Positions 1-11,620 are shown, counted from the first letter of the stretch. The stretch: 64,000 nt of DNA from Diabrotica undecimpunctata (GCF_040954645.1 NC_092805.1:16580741-16644740), one strand, 5' to 3'. Notes: a model not told the origin generated them from the letters alone. Translations and numbers: made by a program.

Positions 1-1556
1 AAGCGTCATCTGAAGTTAATTTAATGATATTAAATGGACTTTTCTGTTGGTGCATCTAATGAGAGTTGCCCAGTCATGAGGATGAGCAATTTTTATTCCC
101 GATTTTTCTAGTTTTCGATAAGGAAATGGTAGACATTGCATTCCATGTGAGAATGTCCAGAGATTATAAATTTATGGTTGATTTCATTTATTGATCTTTT
201 CATTTGCATTACTGACATAATCATAGCAGCAACGTGGAAATTTTTATTCTGTACTGCGCATGTATCTAAATAAACGGATATTTTAGTGACTTTTGGTGAC
301 AGATTCATTATTTCTTTAAAAATACAGGAGGGAATCACAATTGTACTACGGTGAGCAATTAATTCATGCCAGATATAACAAGAAGTTGCTCCTTAAGCAC
401 AATTATTTACAGTTAAATTGTAAGTCCAGTACTTTCTCTTATAAAAAGAAAAATAAGTTTCGAATAAAAGTATTGGCAGGCTCTGCTGAAGATCGAATGA
501 GTAACATTCAAATGAGGTGTCTTGGTTGACCTTCTCTTTATCCAACTGCATACATGTATAAGCTAAGTCTGCATCAATGTTGTATGTTGTTTGAGAGATC
601 TTCAACTGGTTCATTGCTTCCGTGTCTCTAATACAATCAATTTTAATGTTTAATTTTTTGTTTTAATAGTCTTGTGAAATGGCTTTCGTATTTAGAAAAT
701 GAATTAAGATGAGCAATAACTTCTTGTAACCTTGGGTCAGACCAGACGTTTTATTAGAAGGTTTGTGTTTTTCTCTTTGATCTTGCATGAACATTCCGGT
801 TATACTATTGGATTTGTTTCTTAGGGCATTTTGTATTTTATCAGTTTCATCTAAAGTTAATTGAAAACATTGTTTACAAGTCTTCCGCCGCTGTCCATTT
901 ATTTGGAAAAATAGGTGTAAGTTATGTTTCTTTCCGTTGAACTTTCTACCTTTTTTTCTATGTGTTTTAACTTCGACTGCCGTGATTATCAAAATATTTC
1001 CTCTTTTCTGACTTCCTAGTCCCCAATATTCTTTAAAAATGTCACTTCTAAGTTCTTCCAATAACCATTTCTTACATTTTAATCTGCAGTTTTGAAATCT
1101 TCTATTATGCGTTTTCTTGGAATTTTTACTTGTGCTGTAGCATATTCCTGACGTAAATGTCGTTTTAAAGTTTTATCTTCTCTTAGTTTTTTGGAGTACC
1201 TACTTGTTTAATACTTGGGGTACCTATTATCATACAACAGTTTCCTCATTATAGATAATGTTATTTTTTTCAGAACCGTTTATTTAACATGTCTCTAACT
1301 GCGCACTTTCAGCAGTTATATGATCTGATGGTGGTAGCAAATTTTTGTTTTTTGTGGTAGTAGTTCGCGAATTTTCTAATTTTCTTTGATTTGATATTTC
1401 GTTGTTATCAGAGTAATTTTCTGAATTAACGTAAAAGGGATCTTTTTCAGAATCGTAACCATCAAAATAATAATCATCGTCTATTTCATTTATCTCGGCA
1501 ACGACATTAACTATTTTCTTTATATTATTTTGTTCGAGTGTTTTTTCTCTGATCAT
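1..1556 (-). pseudogene. Decayed DDE-like transposase-type protein, 'QNKN' family, copy 1
   Basis: Read on the minus strand, fragments in order recall a multi-copy insect protein with a likely RNase H-fold nuclease core. An acidic N-terminus starts at an ATG near 1556 (DDDYYFDGYDSEKDP). A middle piece (about 1061-663) has a CKQCF Cys pair and KHKPSNKTS. The core follows: SFDLQQSLP with a possible first Asp near 494, YLDTCAVQNKN with a possible second Asp near 266, and GHSHMECNV with a possible Glu near 143. Frameshifts and stops separate the pieces and the C-terminus runs off the left edge. The same D-F/L-Q-K and Cys features occur in the open frame at 62915-64000, so the two are probably the same superfamily. 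The DDE reading is inferred from motif order. I do not know an established name. Confidence 0.6.
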
Positions 1557-2734
1557 TTCATCAGCTTGTCAATATGACGATAGCCAACGCTTGAATACAA
1601 GCACGGCACACAAAGAAGAAGAAGTTTTTTCTCTTCAGATATTATATTTGTGTCAATTAAAGTGCTTAATTAGCTAAACGAATTAAAACTGGTTCATTTA
1701 TGCAGGTTTCTGTAAATTTCGTCCTTATTCTGGCAGTGTATTATATTATAATTTTTATTTTTATTTTATATTATAATTTACTTACCATTATATGTTATTT
1801 CTACATAAATCCAAAATTTTTGTACTTCGTTTAAATATTGTGGTCTATTAGAGGATATACCATTTTTTACCTCTTATGGCTGTACGAGAATTAAGAGAGG
1901 CCTATATTCGGCAATCCGAATAGAGAAAAGGACTTAAAAAAATGGCTGTACGGTAAAGATTGATGTTCTGATCAAAACGGTCCACCCCTTCCATACTTTT
2001 ACTATACATTTACGATATGGGGGTCTACTTGAACATAATAATGTGATAAAATAATTGATTAAGATTAAGACGTGATTAAGAAAACAAGTTAAAGGAAAAT
2101 CTTGAATTTTCCGATTACAAAAAGAAAGATCGTTTGAGCTTAAAACTCTAAAAAATGAAAATCTGATCGATAATCTTCACAAGTAACACTAGATTGAATA
2201 GAAGAATATTTTTAGACATTTTTTTTATTCTTCAAACCGAGTTTTATAGAAAATTCTCTGTAAAATCACTACTTTAATAAAAAATGGTCCAAAAACAAAG
2301 TTTGCTAAAACGGTTTTATTAAAAATTCCCACAACATTATAATTAATATAAATTCCGCATATAAATTGAACAAATTGACACATTGGTGATATATCTAGTA
2401 ACGAAATTGGTCATGTGTAAAAATAGTTGATCAGTATTTCATCGACGCGGTATACAGTGTGTACAAGCACTAAAGTAACTTGGTTGTATTTTGATTTCAA
2501 TCTGGCAAAGAAAACAGTTTTCAATATATTTTTAATCAATAAAAATATACCGTGTACACCATTACTAGTCCTAGGCTAGAAATATGTAAAACAACATGAA
2601 AATTTATTATTTTTGATAATATTAGAAGTAATGATGTTAAAGTTATCAAATATATTTTTTTGATTTTGAAATTTGATTTTTGCAACAAAAAGTCTCAATG
2701 CTTAAAGTAGACCTACATACGCAAAGTGTTTTAT
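1557..2734. other. No gene recognised
   Basis: AT-rich sequence with no long open frame and no transposon protein motif that I recognise. It could hold decayed element ends or host intron. Confidence 0.5.
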
Positions 2735-2905
2735 TTCTCTTCTTTTTCTTCAGCTCCTTGTTCAGTTCGGATGTTGGCGATCATCAAGGCTATCATGGTC
2801 TTGTTGGTCGCTCTTTGAAACAGTTCAGTGGAAGCCATTCCAAATCCAATGTTGGAGGTTTTTCAGCCAGGAGATATGAAGGCATCCCGGTTAATAATAA
2901 ATACC
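2735..2905 (-). mobile_element. LINE 3' end fragment (LINE A-like)
   Basis: Minus-strand reading gives the C-terminal tail typical of the RTE-like LINEs in this window: ELFQRATNKTMIALMIANIR, then the 3' end with AAG-rich sequence. Only about 170 bases remain, 5' truncated, with a frameshift upstream of the tail. The neighbouring 2906-3229 has small minus-strand frames I could not assign. Confidence 0.55.
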
Positions 2906-3229
2906 ACTAGAGGTTAATTTCTTCTCATTGCATTCTCGTTTCGTTAATTTTATATTGCTTTTGGTTTATTTTCTAGATGGGCATATTTTCTATTATTTCC
3001 CTTGTTCTTTTCTTCAGCTCCCTCAATCACAACCTAATTTCTTTCAACAGTTCTGCTTTACATTCGCTATCAAAGCACTTTCTACTCTCTTGTACTTATT
3101 AGTTGCATTTCCAGTACCAGTTTGAGCTGCTTTAGTCCTGTTTATTTTTATTTTCAACAATATTTTCTCGATACCTATGATTTCTAAAATATTATCCAAT
3201 TCTCTGGTAAATAATCTTGGGTAACCTAA

Positions 3230-5064
3230 TCTTTTCATATTTAATTTGCTCTTCTTTATGGTTATTCCATCTTGCAAATACAAATACGAAGAGAGAATAC
3301 AAGACACACAAGTTTGGATTCTTGAAAGGCGTAGGTATGAGAGATGCACTTTTTAGTCTACAGGTATTATTCCAAAGACTCAGAGATATGACTTGCAAAA
3401 TCTACACCTGCTTTATGGACTATCAAAAAGCATTTGACACAGTTCAACACCGAAAAATGATGGATGTTCTAACAAAAGCACAAATAAGTGATAAATACCG
3501 CCATATAATACAAAATTTATACTGCAACCAATCAGCCACAATAAGTACAAATCTTGAAGATGAACAGACAGACGCAATCCAGATTCTACAAGGCGTTAGA
3601 CAAGGATGTATACTTTCACCTACATATATTATTTAACCTATATTCAGAGTAAATATTTAATGAAGCCTTGAAAAATTGCGAACATGGAATCCTTTTAAAT
3701 GGAGAACGCCTAAACAACATCCGCTATGCAGATGACACCGTTATTTTTGCAGACAGTTTAAACAGTTTACAGCAACTAATAAACAAAGTAAATGAAGTAT
3801 GTAAACATTTGGACTACAAGTAAACACATCAAAAACTAAATTTATGGTTATCAGCAAAAATAAAGTTAGAGACGTCCAACTGCTTACCAAGAATACACCA
3901 GTGGACCTAGTAAAACAGTTTACTTATCTAGGAACAATAGTAAACGAACAATGGGATGGCTCACAAGAAGTAAAATGTAGAATAGAGAAGGCTGGGAGTG
4001 CATTCAACTACACGGCCAGACTCTTTAAAAGCCACAACCTTAATTTTTTTAGATAAAAGTAAGGCTCCTACGATGTTATATCTTCTCGATATTATACCAC
4101 GGAGTTGAATCTTGGACACTCACTGAAACGATGAAGAAAAAACTTGAACTCTTCGAGATGTGGCTATACCACAAGGATAAGGATATATTGGAAGATAACG
4201 AACGAGGCTGTATTACGAAGAATGGGGAAAGAAAGAGAAGTGATGTATACGATTAAAAGGAGAAAGTTAGAATATCTCGGACACATAATGAGAAACGGCA
4301 CTTAATACAGATTACTGAAAATAATCTTTCTTCTTCTTATGGTGCCCTATCCAATTAGTGGATGTTGGCGACAATTCTGGCATACTCCTCTCGGGCTTCT
4401 AAGGACCTCTCGTGGCTCTAAGAGTGCATGGGCATCGAGGTTTGTCTAATCCCTTATGTTTTTACGTCATGAGTATTTGTTTCTACCGATGCCCCGTTTT
4501 CCTTTTATCTTCCCTTCCATAATAAGCTTTAAGAATTGGTACTTGGAATTTCGAAATATATGACCCAGATAAGCAGTTTTTCTTCTTTTTATTATTGGTA
4601 GCAATTCTCGTTCTCTGCCAATTCGATTTAATTCTTCGACTTTTGTTGTGTAATCTGTCCAGAGAATTTTAAGTAGTCTTCTAAATACCCACATTTCAAA
4701 GGCCTCTAATTGGTTTATCACATTGGCCTTTATGGTCCAGGTTTCTACACCATATAGCTGTATCGAGTAAATGTAACATTTTACAAAGCGATATCAAAGC
4801 GTTAAGTTAAGGCTGCTGTTAACTTGGGGACCTTTTGGATGTTCTTATTGTTTACTGTTGTTTCTTATTGTTCAATAATCCTTCAAGGCAAGTATTTGGA
4901 AAGCAAGGAATTGAGAGAAGAAGAATCTCATGGTTAAAAACCTGAGGAAATGGTTCCCCACAACAACAACTAATATATTTAAAGCATCAGTTAATAAAAT
5001 AATTATAGTCAGAATGATCGCCAATATTCGAAATGAATAGGCACCAAAAGAAGATCTTGCGGTA
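3230..5064 (+). mobile_element. LINE A copy 1, 5'-truncated reverse transcriptase, split by a nested LINE
   Basis: Non-LTR retrotransposon RT relic in two pieces, 3230-4330 and 4874-5064. Visible in order: FMDYQKAFDTVQHRKMMDVL, GVRQGCILSP, then RYADDTVIFADS (the RT catalytic YADD), VKQFTYLGTIVNEQWD, the thumb and 'LFEMWLY' C-terminal block. After the interruption come RRRISWL and MIANIRNE followed by an A/G-rich 3' end. At least four stops or frameshifts break the frame. The C-terminal block is RTE-like, but the clade is inferred by eye. Close relatives here are 23085-26040 (-), 31341-31975 (-) and 2735-2905 (-). Confidence 0.8.
4331..4873 (-). mobile_element. LINE 3' fragment nested in LINE A copy 1
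   Basis: A 543-base minus-strand LINE tail cuts LINE A copy 1. It encodes QLEAFEMWVFRRLLKILW, then AYLGHIFRNSKYQFLKLIM and KGKRGIGRN, ending in a degenerate 'MPELSPTSTNW' region and an AAGAAGAA-type 3' end at 4331. Flanking copies AATAATCTTTC (4320-4330) and AATAATCCTTC (4874-4884) are an 11-bp target site duplication with one mismatch. This marks a 5'-truncated, target-primed insertion younger than its host element. One internal frame of 84 codons (4467-4721) is still open. Confidence 0.8.
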
Positions 5065-5652
5065 TCGATTTCCTAGACGTCATGGAGTAGCACTATTAGC
5101 CTTTTTGCTGGAGAAGATCAATTATAATGATCATGACTGGGGTCGGTTTTGTTGAGGAACAAATGCTGTCACTTATTTGATCGCATATAAAAAGGTTCTG
5201 TCACGTTGACGCATATTAAAGTTGTGCAAATTCTGGAAAGAAAAAGACTAGAATAATTTATAATTTGTATTGAGACTAAGTTACTTCGTTCGATATGATT
5301 AAATAAAGGCTGTTAGAGAAAACTTTTTTGTAAACGTAAAAGAAATTAAAAATAAGCAATTTGCGTTACCTGTGTGGACGAACACTGTATGAATACTCTG
5401 GTATTTTAATGATTTTTATTAATTAGAAATACCAGCAAAACCAAAACTGACTCTCACACATCATTACAAATTAATGGATGTTATTTTAAATTATGTATCT
5501 GTTTTTCAATTAAGTACCTATATTTTACATAATCAACTTGTGGTTTTTGGTTTGCTGTAAATTGTATCCTGTTAAATAATTAATTCGTTTAGAATTTATT
5601 GGTTAATTAATTATAAACCAGTGCTTTAAAATAATTAAATATCAGTTAATAT

Positions 5653-5655
<3 letters not shown>
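5065..5655. other. No gene recognised
   Basis: AT-rich spacer between LINE A copy 1 and an (AT)n tract; no coding signal seen. Confidence 0.5.

Positions 5656-5715
<60 letters not shown>
5656..5715. repeat. (AT)n microsatellite
   Basis: Sixty bases of perfect alternating A and T. Nothing else is encoded. Confidence 0.98.
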
Positions 5716-5719
<4 letters not shown>

Positions 5720-6114
5720 AATTACATGATTAGTGAAATTGTTAATTACGAACCACCAAATTCGGAAAAATTACAACAAAGCATTAAAAGCTACAGAACT
5801 GCAGGCTCAATTTCATTATTAGATCTAGTTAAATTATTTCTGGTATAATTTATAATGTACCTATTATTAGAGTAAGTGGAGAATATAGTTGGCAGTATTC
5901 AAAACATGTTGCATGAAAATAATTGAAAATTGGCTAGCTCTTTGGAAGAGGTGTTCCTGTCTAAGTGAGCGTGGGGTAAATTTTTTTACTTATACATTAT
6001 TTATTTCACCTGTACTAAATACTTTTATTTTCAGCTGTCTTAAGTGATGTGATCTCAAATATAGTCACGCAGTTTTTCCACTAGTTGCCAGTTCTTTTTA
6101 TTTGTAGCCTACGA
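5716..6114. other. No gene recognised
   Basis: AT-rich sequence between the (AT)n tract and the next transposase-like relic. No motif seen. Confidence 0.45.
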
Positions 6115-6680
6115 AAGGAAAATAGAAATGCTACAACCTGGCTGAAACGTGGACAAACCAATGATTTTTATAAAGAAATTACGGAAATTACAAACCTGGA
6201 AAACCACCTACATGACCAATCTCTTTAGAGATGGAACGTGCTTCATAGATGTCTAAATCGTGCGGATACGTTTCGTTATGTATGTGATGAACTTTTAAAT
6301 CGTAAAGAAGAAATTTTACTCCTGTGATGAAAAAGTGTTATGTACTTTATTTCGGCTGTAAGATGGGTGACCAAAATAAAAATTGGACCCCATACATATA
6401 TTGTGTAACATGCTGTATACTGTTGACTAAATGGGCCAACGATTCTCACCACATGCCGTTTGCAGTTCCAATGGTGTGGATGGAACCGAGAGATTATACT
6501 TTTGGTCAACAAATAAAACAGGGATAAGAAGTAAGTCAAAACATACTGTAAAATATTCCAACTTTTCTTCAGCGATTCGACCTGTCACATATAATCAAAA
6601 ACTACCAGTACCGCGTCCTTCAACATTAATGAAAATAAGCGACAGTTCAAATCCTGTTACCAGATCAAGAAGAAAATAAT
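6115..6680 (+). pseudogene. Possible second QNKN-family relic
   Basis: A frame at 6324-6527 reads GDQNKNWTPYIY, followed about 30 residues later by EPRDYTFGQQIKQGIRSKSK. In the DDE-like family at the window ends, an acidic residue-C-x-x-QNKN block is followed by a 'GHS...' or 'P.D..FG.IEK' block, so order and spacing fit. The upstream part (RWNVLHRCLNRADTFRYVC) is in another frame. The expected Asp before QNKN is not clear. This could be a diverged cousin or a chance match. Confidence 0.35.
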
Positions 6681-6724
6681 AATATATAAGATCCCAGTTT
6701 TGAGGTCGCCACTGAGCCTCCTTT

Positions 6725-7870
6725 AATGACTCAAGGTGACCTTAGTGATTTTAATTTATCTAAAAAATAAGCGAAACTGTTAGGGTCAAGCCTTAAGGGT
6801 TCAAACTTTCTTGGCATAAGTACTAAAATATGCTCCTTTAGAAAGGGCCAAGAGAATTTTGGGGATTGTTTTCCCAAGAAGTAGAGTGTAATATAATATT
6901 TCAGCAGTAATGAATACTCTAGACCATGTGCATACACCAGAAGAGTGGGGTTTATTTATAGACCTATCCAAAGTTAGCCTTAAGGTTGTTCTATTGCATA
7001 ACGGTAACCAATCCCCTTTAGTCTATTTTGCCCATTCTGCAAACATGAAAGAAACATACGACAATACGAAATTAATTAAAAAATGTATAAAATATGATAC
7101 ATACAGATGGAACTTATGTAGAGATCTTAAAGTAATTGCTTGGCTTCCATGCTGCCTATGTAACACTTTGCTGCTTTATTTGTAAATGGGACAGCCGAGA
7201 TCGCAAAGGCTATAATAAAAACAAATTATGGCCTGTGCACAAGTGCTCTGGAACCTGGTCAGAAAAATGTCGAAAACACGCCTTTGTTTGACCCTAACAA
7301 AGTAGACCTGTTACCACTGCATATCAAGTTAGAAGTAATGAAAAACTTTGTCTGAAATAAAATGTTTGAGGTCTTTGTATTTAAGAGAAAAAGTTTCCTT
7401 GACTGGTGATGCGAAAATCATAGACAGCAGCTTTTTAGGTCCAAAAATACAAGATTTGATAAAAGATAACAAATTCGAAAACATAGTTAATGACTTAAAG
7501 AGAATGGATAGATGAATGGATAGATAAAGAGATGTTTTAAAAATGTGGTCAAAAAATTCTTAAAGAACTATAACGACGACAACTACAAGAAATAGGTCAA
7601 CAATCTACTAAAAGACTACAGTGAGTTAGGCTGCAACATGTCTCTTAAAATCCATTTCTTTGATTTCCACTTAGATTTTTTTCCTCAAAATCTTGAAGAT
7701 GTTGGTGATGAATATTAAGAATGTATCCATCAAAATATTTCAAGTATGAAAAAACGTTATCAAGAAAAATGGAGTCCGAGAATGCTGACTGACTTCTACT
7801 GGACACTTTAAACAGAGGCAAAATACTCAAGAAAATCCCTCACAATTACCGTTTAATGTAGTAAAAAAGC
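6725..7870 (+). pseudogene. Decayed multi-copy insect protein of probable transposon origin ('CEWDSR' family)
   Basis: Fragments in order match, from memory, a protein repeated many times in insect genomes. They are DLSDFNLSKK.AKLLGSSLK, FRKGQENFGDCFPKK, then EEWGLFIDLSKVSLKVVLLH with NGNQSPLVYFAHSANMKETY (6910-7185). A CCFICKWDSRDRKGYNK block follows, then FLGPKIQDLIKD, and near 7660-7810 LDFFPQNLEDVGDEY...HQNISSMKKRYQEKWSPRML. Stops and frameshifts are frequent, so it is not functional. I infer transposon origin from copy number and context; the activity is unknown to me. A shorter piece of the same family lies at 8415-8660. Confidence 0.6.
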
Positions 7871-8063
7871 TGTACACAATTATGGAAAATGTGTTATTTC
7901 TATTTGACTGTCTCAAAAAACTATTGTCATTTTTATATTCAGTGTAAAAAATACTATAAGAATCAGTCGATAAAACTTTTGGGACAAAACATTATATTTC
8001 TTTTGTTGCCCAGTGTAATTGGTTCGAATAAAGGAATATTGTGATCTATAGATCATGTCTATT

Positions 8064-8362
8064 AGTCTTCTTCTTCCTCTTTATAAGCAATTCTGCATGT
8101 TCATTGGCGGATTAATACCTTTATGGAAGGTTCCATTTTATGCGCGGTCGTCTGATACTTCTTCTGCTGATTGGTGACTTTTCTCTTGCTATTTTGAAGA
8201 CACGGGTCTTCCTCATTCTGCCTACGTGGTTATTCCATTCTTTTTTCTATTTAGTGTTCATTCGTTTAGACACTGTACATTACATTTTCTTCTAATGTCT
8301 TCACTTCTCTTTCGATCTCTCAGTGTATTTCCTGTAATTCTTTCTCAGTACTCTCAACGTAC
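8064..8362 (-). mobile_element. LINE 3' end fragment
   Basis: Minus-strand frames give VLRKNYRKYTERSKEK, then KKEWNNHVGRMRKTRVFKIA and KSPISRRSIRRPRIKWN. This order (GRM..., R.ARDKSPIGRRSIGRPRKRW) is the C-terminal end of an insect RTE-like LINE. It is followed by an AGAAGAAGA-type 3' end at 8064. 5' truncated and frameshifted. Confidence 0.6.
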
Positions 8363-8414
8363 ATGCAACCCGGTGATTTCCGTATCTCCATATTTCTTGC
8401 ATGAATGAGACAGT

Positions 8415-8660
8415 AGGGCTATGGATCAATATCGGTGCGGAAAGAATTGGCCTGTGAGGGAGAGACATTTTACGCGAAAACATTGTAGATTCGAAAGATG
8501 TACACCTTTACATTTATACTTAAGCCCCATAACACAGTTTATAAAGGCTTTGCTTAAAGATGGACCATGTTTGAAGTGTTTCTGCCACGATTCCCCGCCT
8601 TTCAAAAGTTATACTAAAAGACCTTTGTCATACCTGTCATTAGAACAATGATGTTTGACG
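8415..8660 (+). pseudogene. Short fragment of the 'CEWDSR' repeated protein
   Basis: The frame at 8421-8651 reads PLHLYLSPITQFIKALLKDG followed by PCLKCFCHDSPPFKS. This resembles the 'PPLHIKLG..KQFVKAL.KDGPCFKYLC' segment of the protein whose longer relic is at 6725-7870. It begins abruptly and stops at 8649. The two lie on the same strand 0.5 kb apart with a minus-strand LINE tail between them, so they may be one disrupted copy or two insertions. Confidence 0.45.
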
Positions 8661-8694
8661 ATATAATGGCGTTGACAATGACGTTAAATGGGAA

Positions 8695-8792
8695 GTCTCA
8701 GTCTTCCGAGCCCCCAGAAACTACTACACTGATCAATTGACACTACTACATTGATCAGTGTAGTAGTGTTTAGGGGCTCGGGAGACTAAGAC
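8695..8792. repeat. Long palindrome (foldback)
   Basis: Arms of about 41 bases (8695-8736 and 8751-8792) pair with few mismatches around a 14-base loop. The left arm ends in CTACTACACTGATCAA and the right arm begins TTGATCAGTGTAGTAG; outer arms are CGAGCCCC and GGGGCTCG. The loop (CACTACTACA) repeats part of the arm. It may be a foldback element or a rearrangement scar. Confidence 0.85.
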
Positions 8793-8879
8793 CTCGAAAG
8801 CCCTGAAGAATACATCAAAGAGGATGTCGAAAACTCGGATGTCGCAATGAAAATCAACGCGGTTCAACCCGGAAGACTG

Positions 8880-9000
8880 GTGAATTTAATATTGACTTAC
8901 ATTTTGTTGTTTTGATAGATGTTTTCAATAGTTTGCAGAATATGGTTTACATCTTTGAGTCTTACCCTGTCAAATGCTTTCTTTTGTCAATTGCTGGTCT
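8880..9000 (-). mobile_element. Possible LINE RT scrap
   Basis: Minus-strand reading gives AFDRVRLKDVNHILQTIENI and YQNNKM. This resembles the RT block 'KAFDRV...' followed by 'IENIY.NN' of insect LINEs. Only about 40 codons, with no other support nearby. Confidence 0.4.
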
Positions 9001-9949
9001 ATTAAACATGTCTGTATTATACGTTGTCCATTAGTCATTACAATTAATTAAGTCCATGTTATACTTCGTAATAATGACAGACAAAGCAGGCACATATTTT
9101 CGCACAGGCAAAATCAGAAATCGTATACGTTACTTCTAGAAGTGAAACGTTAATAATAAAAATGTATAAAACACACTGTATTAATATAGAAATTTTCTAA
9201 AAGATTTTAGCACAGATTATATCAAATACTGTCTTCATTACAGAAGTATTACAAAACTGTACATTGTCATTTCCTGTTCATAAATCAGTCTTTATTTTAA
9301 TATTTCCAGTAATTCAAAGTATTTACTCAAGAAGATTTATCGTGAACTTGGAATTGCAGGACGTTATACTTTACTTTTCCTGGATGCTATTACAAGATCA
9401 CTTAAACGTACACAGTCATTTATCAATTTCTCACGCCATTATCAAAGAGTCAAGAAAAATTATAATGATATCATATCCTTGTGAAGTTTACTTTACGCAT
9501 TCCTTAAAAATTGTTTGTTTATAGAAATATTTGTGTTCTATCAATTTTATTTAGTATTTTGTCATTGTTTGTTATCGTTCAATTTCACCATAATTTTGCA
9601 GATGTAAAAAAATATATAAAATATTCTATAATGATTTAAACCAGGTGTTCTCGGACGATGATCAGTTAGTATGCAATTACAGGTTAAGTATATTATCCCG
9701 GTGTCTAATAGTCCAAATATGTATACATCACCAATTAGGAGCAGAAATGAAATCGACTTTAGAGACTTTAGAAACTAGTTAACACTAGTTAACGAGGCAC
9801 TTCTGCCATTTTAACTATGTTATCTAGTTAAAATTGACACACAAGAATGTAGTTTACACTTATACTTCAGTTAGTATATACATATGTATCATATATGCTT
9901 TCTGTAGTTTTCCGTGTTTGACTCCTCGTTGAATAATTTTGGTTTTGAG
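9001..9949. other. No gene recognised
   Basis: AT-rich; the longest frame (9264-9524, +) shows no recognisable motif. Treated as non-coding. Confidence 0.45.
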
Positions 9950-10010
9950 AAAAACCATTATTTTGACGACGTTTCGGCAAGGTCGCACTTGCCATTGTCA
10001 AGTCAGGTAT
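9950..10010 (+). repeat. Penelope/DIRS-type terminal motif
   Basis: Contains GACGACGTTTCGGCAAGG followed by CACTTGCCATTGTCAAG. An 'acgtttcgg ... cttgcca..gtcaag' motif recurs at the ends of insect Penelope-like elements. The window also holds two Penelope GIY-YIG relics, at 51055-51560 and 57421-57996. No coding part adjoins this copy. Confidence 0.4.
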
Positions 10011-10556
10011 AATAGGTTCACAATTTGTCCATAGCTCACTACAAGTTTAACCCTAATTAGAGAACTGAAATACAGAGAGGATAGGTAATACGATATAATA
10101 GTAAAAACCAACCTGAAACTGACGGTTTAAGATGTTTTCGACTAATCCACCTTATATCTGAAGGAATACAATATAGCAGTAAACCTTATAATCCGATTAC
10201 GAAGGTATTTTGTTTACAGATGACCGACCAGTGTCGTAGAGTATATGATTGAAACATTTATTTGAACTAAATAAATATATTTTTTAAATTGTACTTATGT
10301 AAATTGTATTTTTATTTTAATAAAACTTATTTATTTTATTCAAAAATAAAAAGTTTCTTGCCATTTGTAAAAGATACATTTATTTAATTAAGGGGAAAGG
10401 GGCCAAATGTCGCCTGGCAAATTTTCAATGTGTTTTAAATGTATCCATTATTTTCGAATCCGGAGAAAACTAATAAATATTTTTGAAAAATTTAAACGCA
10501 GAATGAAAGATTACATTATTACTAAGGGCAGAAAGTCCAGAAAACTTCTACAATGT
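10011..10556. other. No gene recognised
   Basis: AT-rich non-coding sequence between the Penelope-type motif and a transposase tail; may include part of that element's untranslated end. Confidence 0.4.
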
Positions 10557-10969
10557 TTATTTTAATGTTATGTAACAGGGGTGAAAATAAAACAGAAAAT
10601 ATTCAAACTCAAAATAAATAGGATCAACTTCGGAATCCGAGTCGTCTTGAGGGTTAATAATTAGCGGTTGTGTCTCTACGATCGCATCAATTATGTTATC
10701 AAGATCCCACATTTTTTGTTCTTCTATTACATGTCTTACTGCATCTTTCCAGTTTTGTTGTGTAATATGTTGTGAATACTCGCATAACAATTCACGTACA
10801 GCTTGTATTTTATATGACGTATTTTTCTAGCCACATAACTTTTCATTTGTGCCCAAATGAGTTCAATTGGATTTATTTCGCAGTGGTAGGGTGGAAGTCT
10901 AAGGACTGTGATGTTTAGCTTTTCCGCTATTTTGTCAAGTTTCAATATAACGTTTAGATTTTCATTCAA
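10557..10969 (-). pseudogene. Sailor-like (IS630/Tc1/mariner group) transposase C-terminal relic, copy D
   Basis: Two minus-strand frames encode LDKIAEKLNITVLRLPPYHC, then EINPIELIWAQMKSYVARK and the tail DLDNIIDAIVETQPLIINPQ with an acidic DDSDSEVD end. LPPYHCxxNPIExIW contains the third catalytic acidic residue (Glu) of IS630/Tc1/mariner-group transposases. The acidic C-terminus matches copies A and C. The first two Asp motifs are absent, so only the last third survives, in two frames. Confidence 0.65.
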
Positions 10970-11279
10970 AATTTGTGCAAATTTTACTTCTTAATGTTTA
11001 TAAACAATAAAGATTTGATTTTTAAAAAATAGTCCCTAACTTCGTTTCTATCGGTCATAGGTTTTTTTTAATGTGATTTTTTTTACCAGCTATCCAATGG
11101 TTGTACGTACAAGTCTGTAGCTTGAAAAATATAGAAGTTATTACAATTGTTTATAAGTAAAAATCATTCCCCTTTTTCAAATGTTTATTTTGTAAACAAT
11201 TTCTATGAAAACGCAATAAGCATTCAACTTGTGAGATAGTTTAAGTTTTATAGAATCCTATGAAATTTGCTAAATGTGT

Positions 11280-11620
11280 CTCGCATCATTAATAGAGCAA
11301 GTTCAATAGTTTAAATATTTAGCCTCAGAGATAAACAAATTAAATAACTTTTCAACTATTTGACCGATTGGGGGGAAATTCGCACAAATTTAAAAGTCAC
11401 TAATTCCTCGATGTTCAAATGTATTAACAACATTTTATTTTGTTAATAAAAAAATTAATAAATTTATAAATTAGTGCAAAAAACCCTGCTTTTTTGCAAA
11501 TATCTCCGTAAATTATTTATCAATTTTAATTTAAAAAACGGGAAAATAAAGATATTCTTGATATAAAAAAATGATACATATAAATATTGTTTTTCTTCAA
11601 ACGTCAAATAATGATGACAT
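11280..11620. repeat. Non-coding repeat shared with 43420-43800
   Basis: Both stretches share, in order, a block like AATAACTT.TAACTATTTG.(C)CGAT, AT-rich text around 'aaattataaattagt', and a 'CTCCGTAAATT / CTCGGTAAATT' block followed by 'AAAATAAAGA'. No frame is conserved. This looks like the untranslated part of an unidentified transposon family. Alignment was by eye only. Confidence 0.4.

Noticed and set aside
2585..2610. 'GTAAAACAACATG' considered as the upstream fringe exon (ISVKTT block)
   Set aside because: Stops in the relevant frames and no flanking conserved residues.
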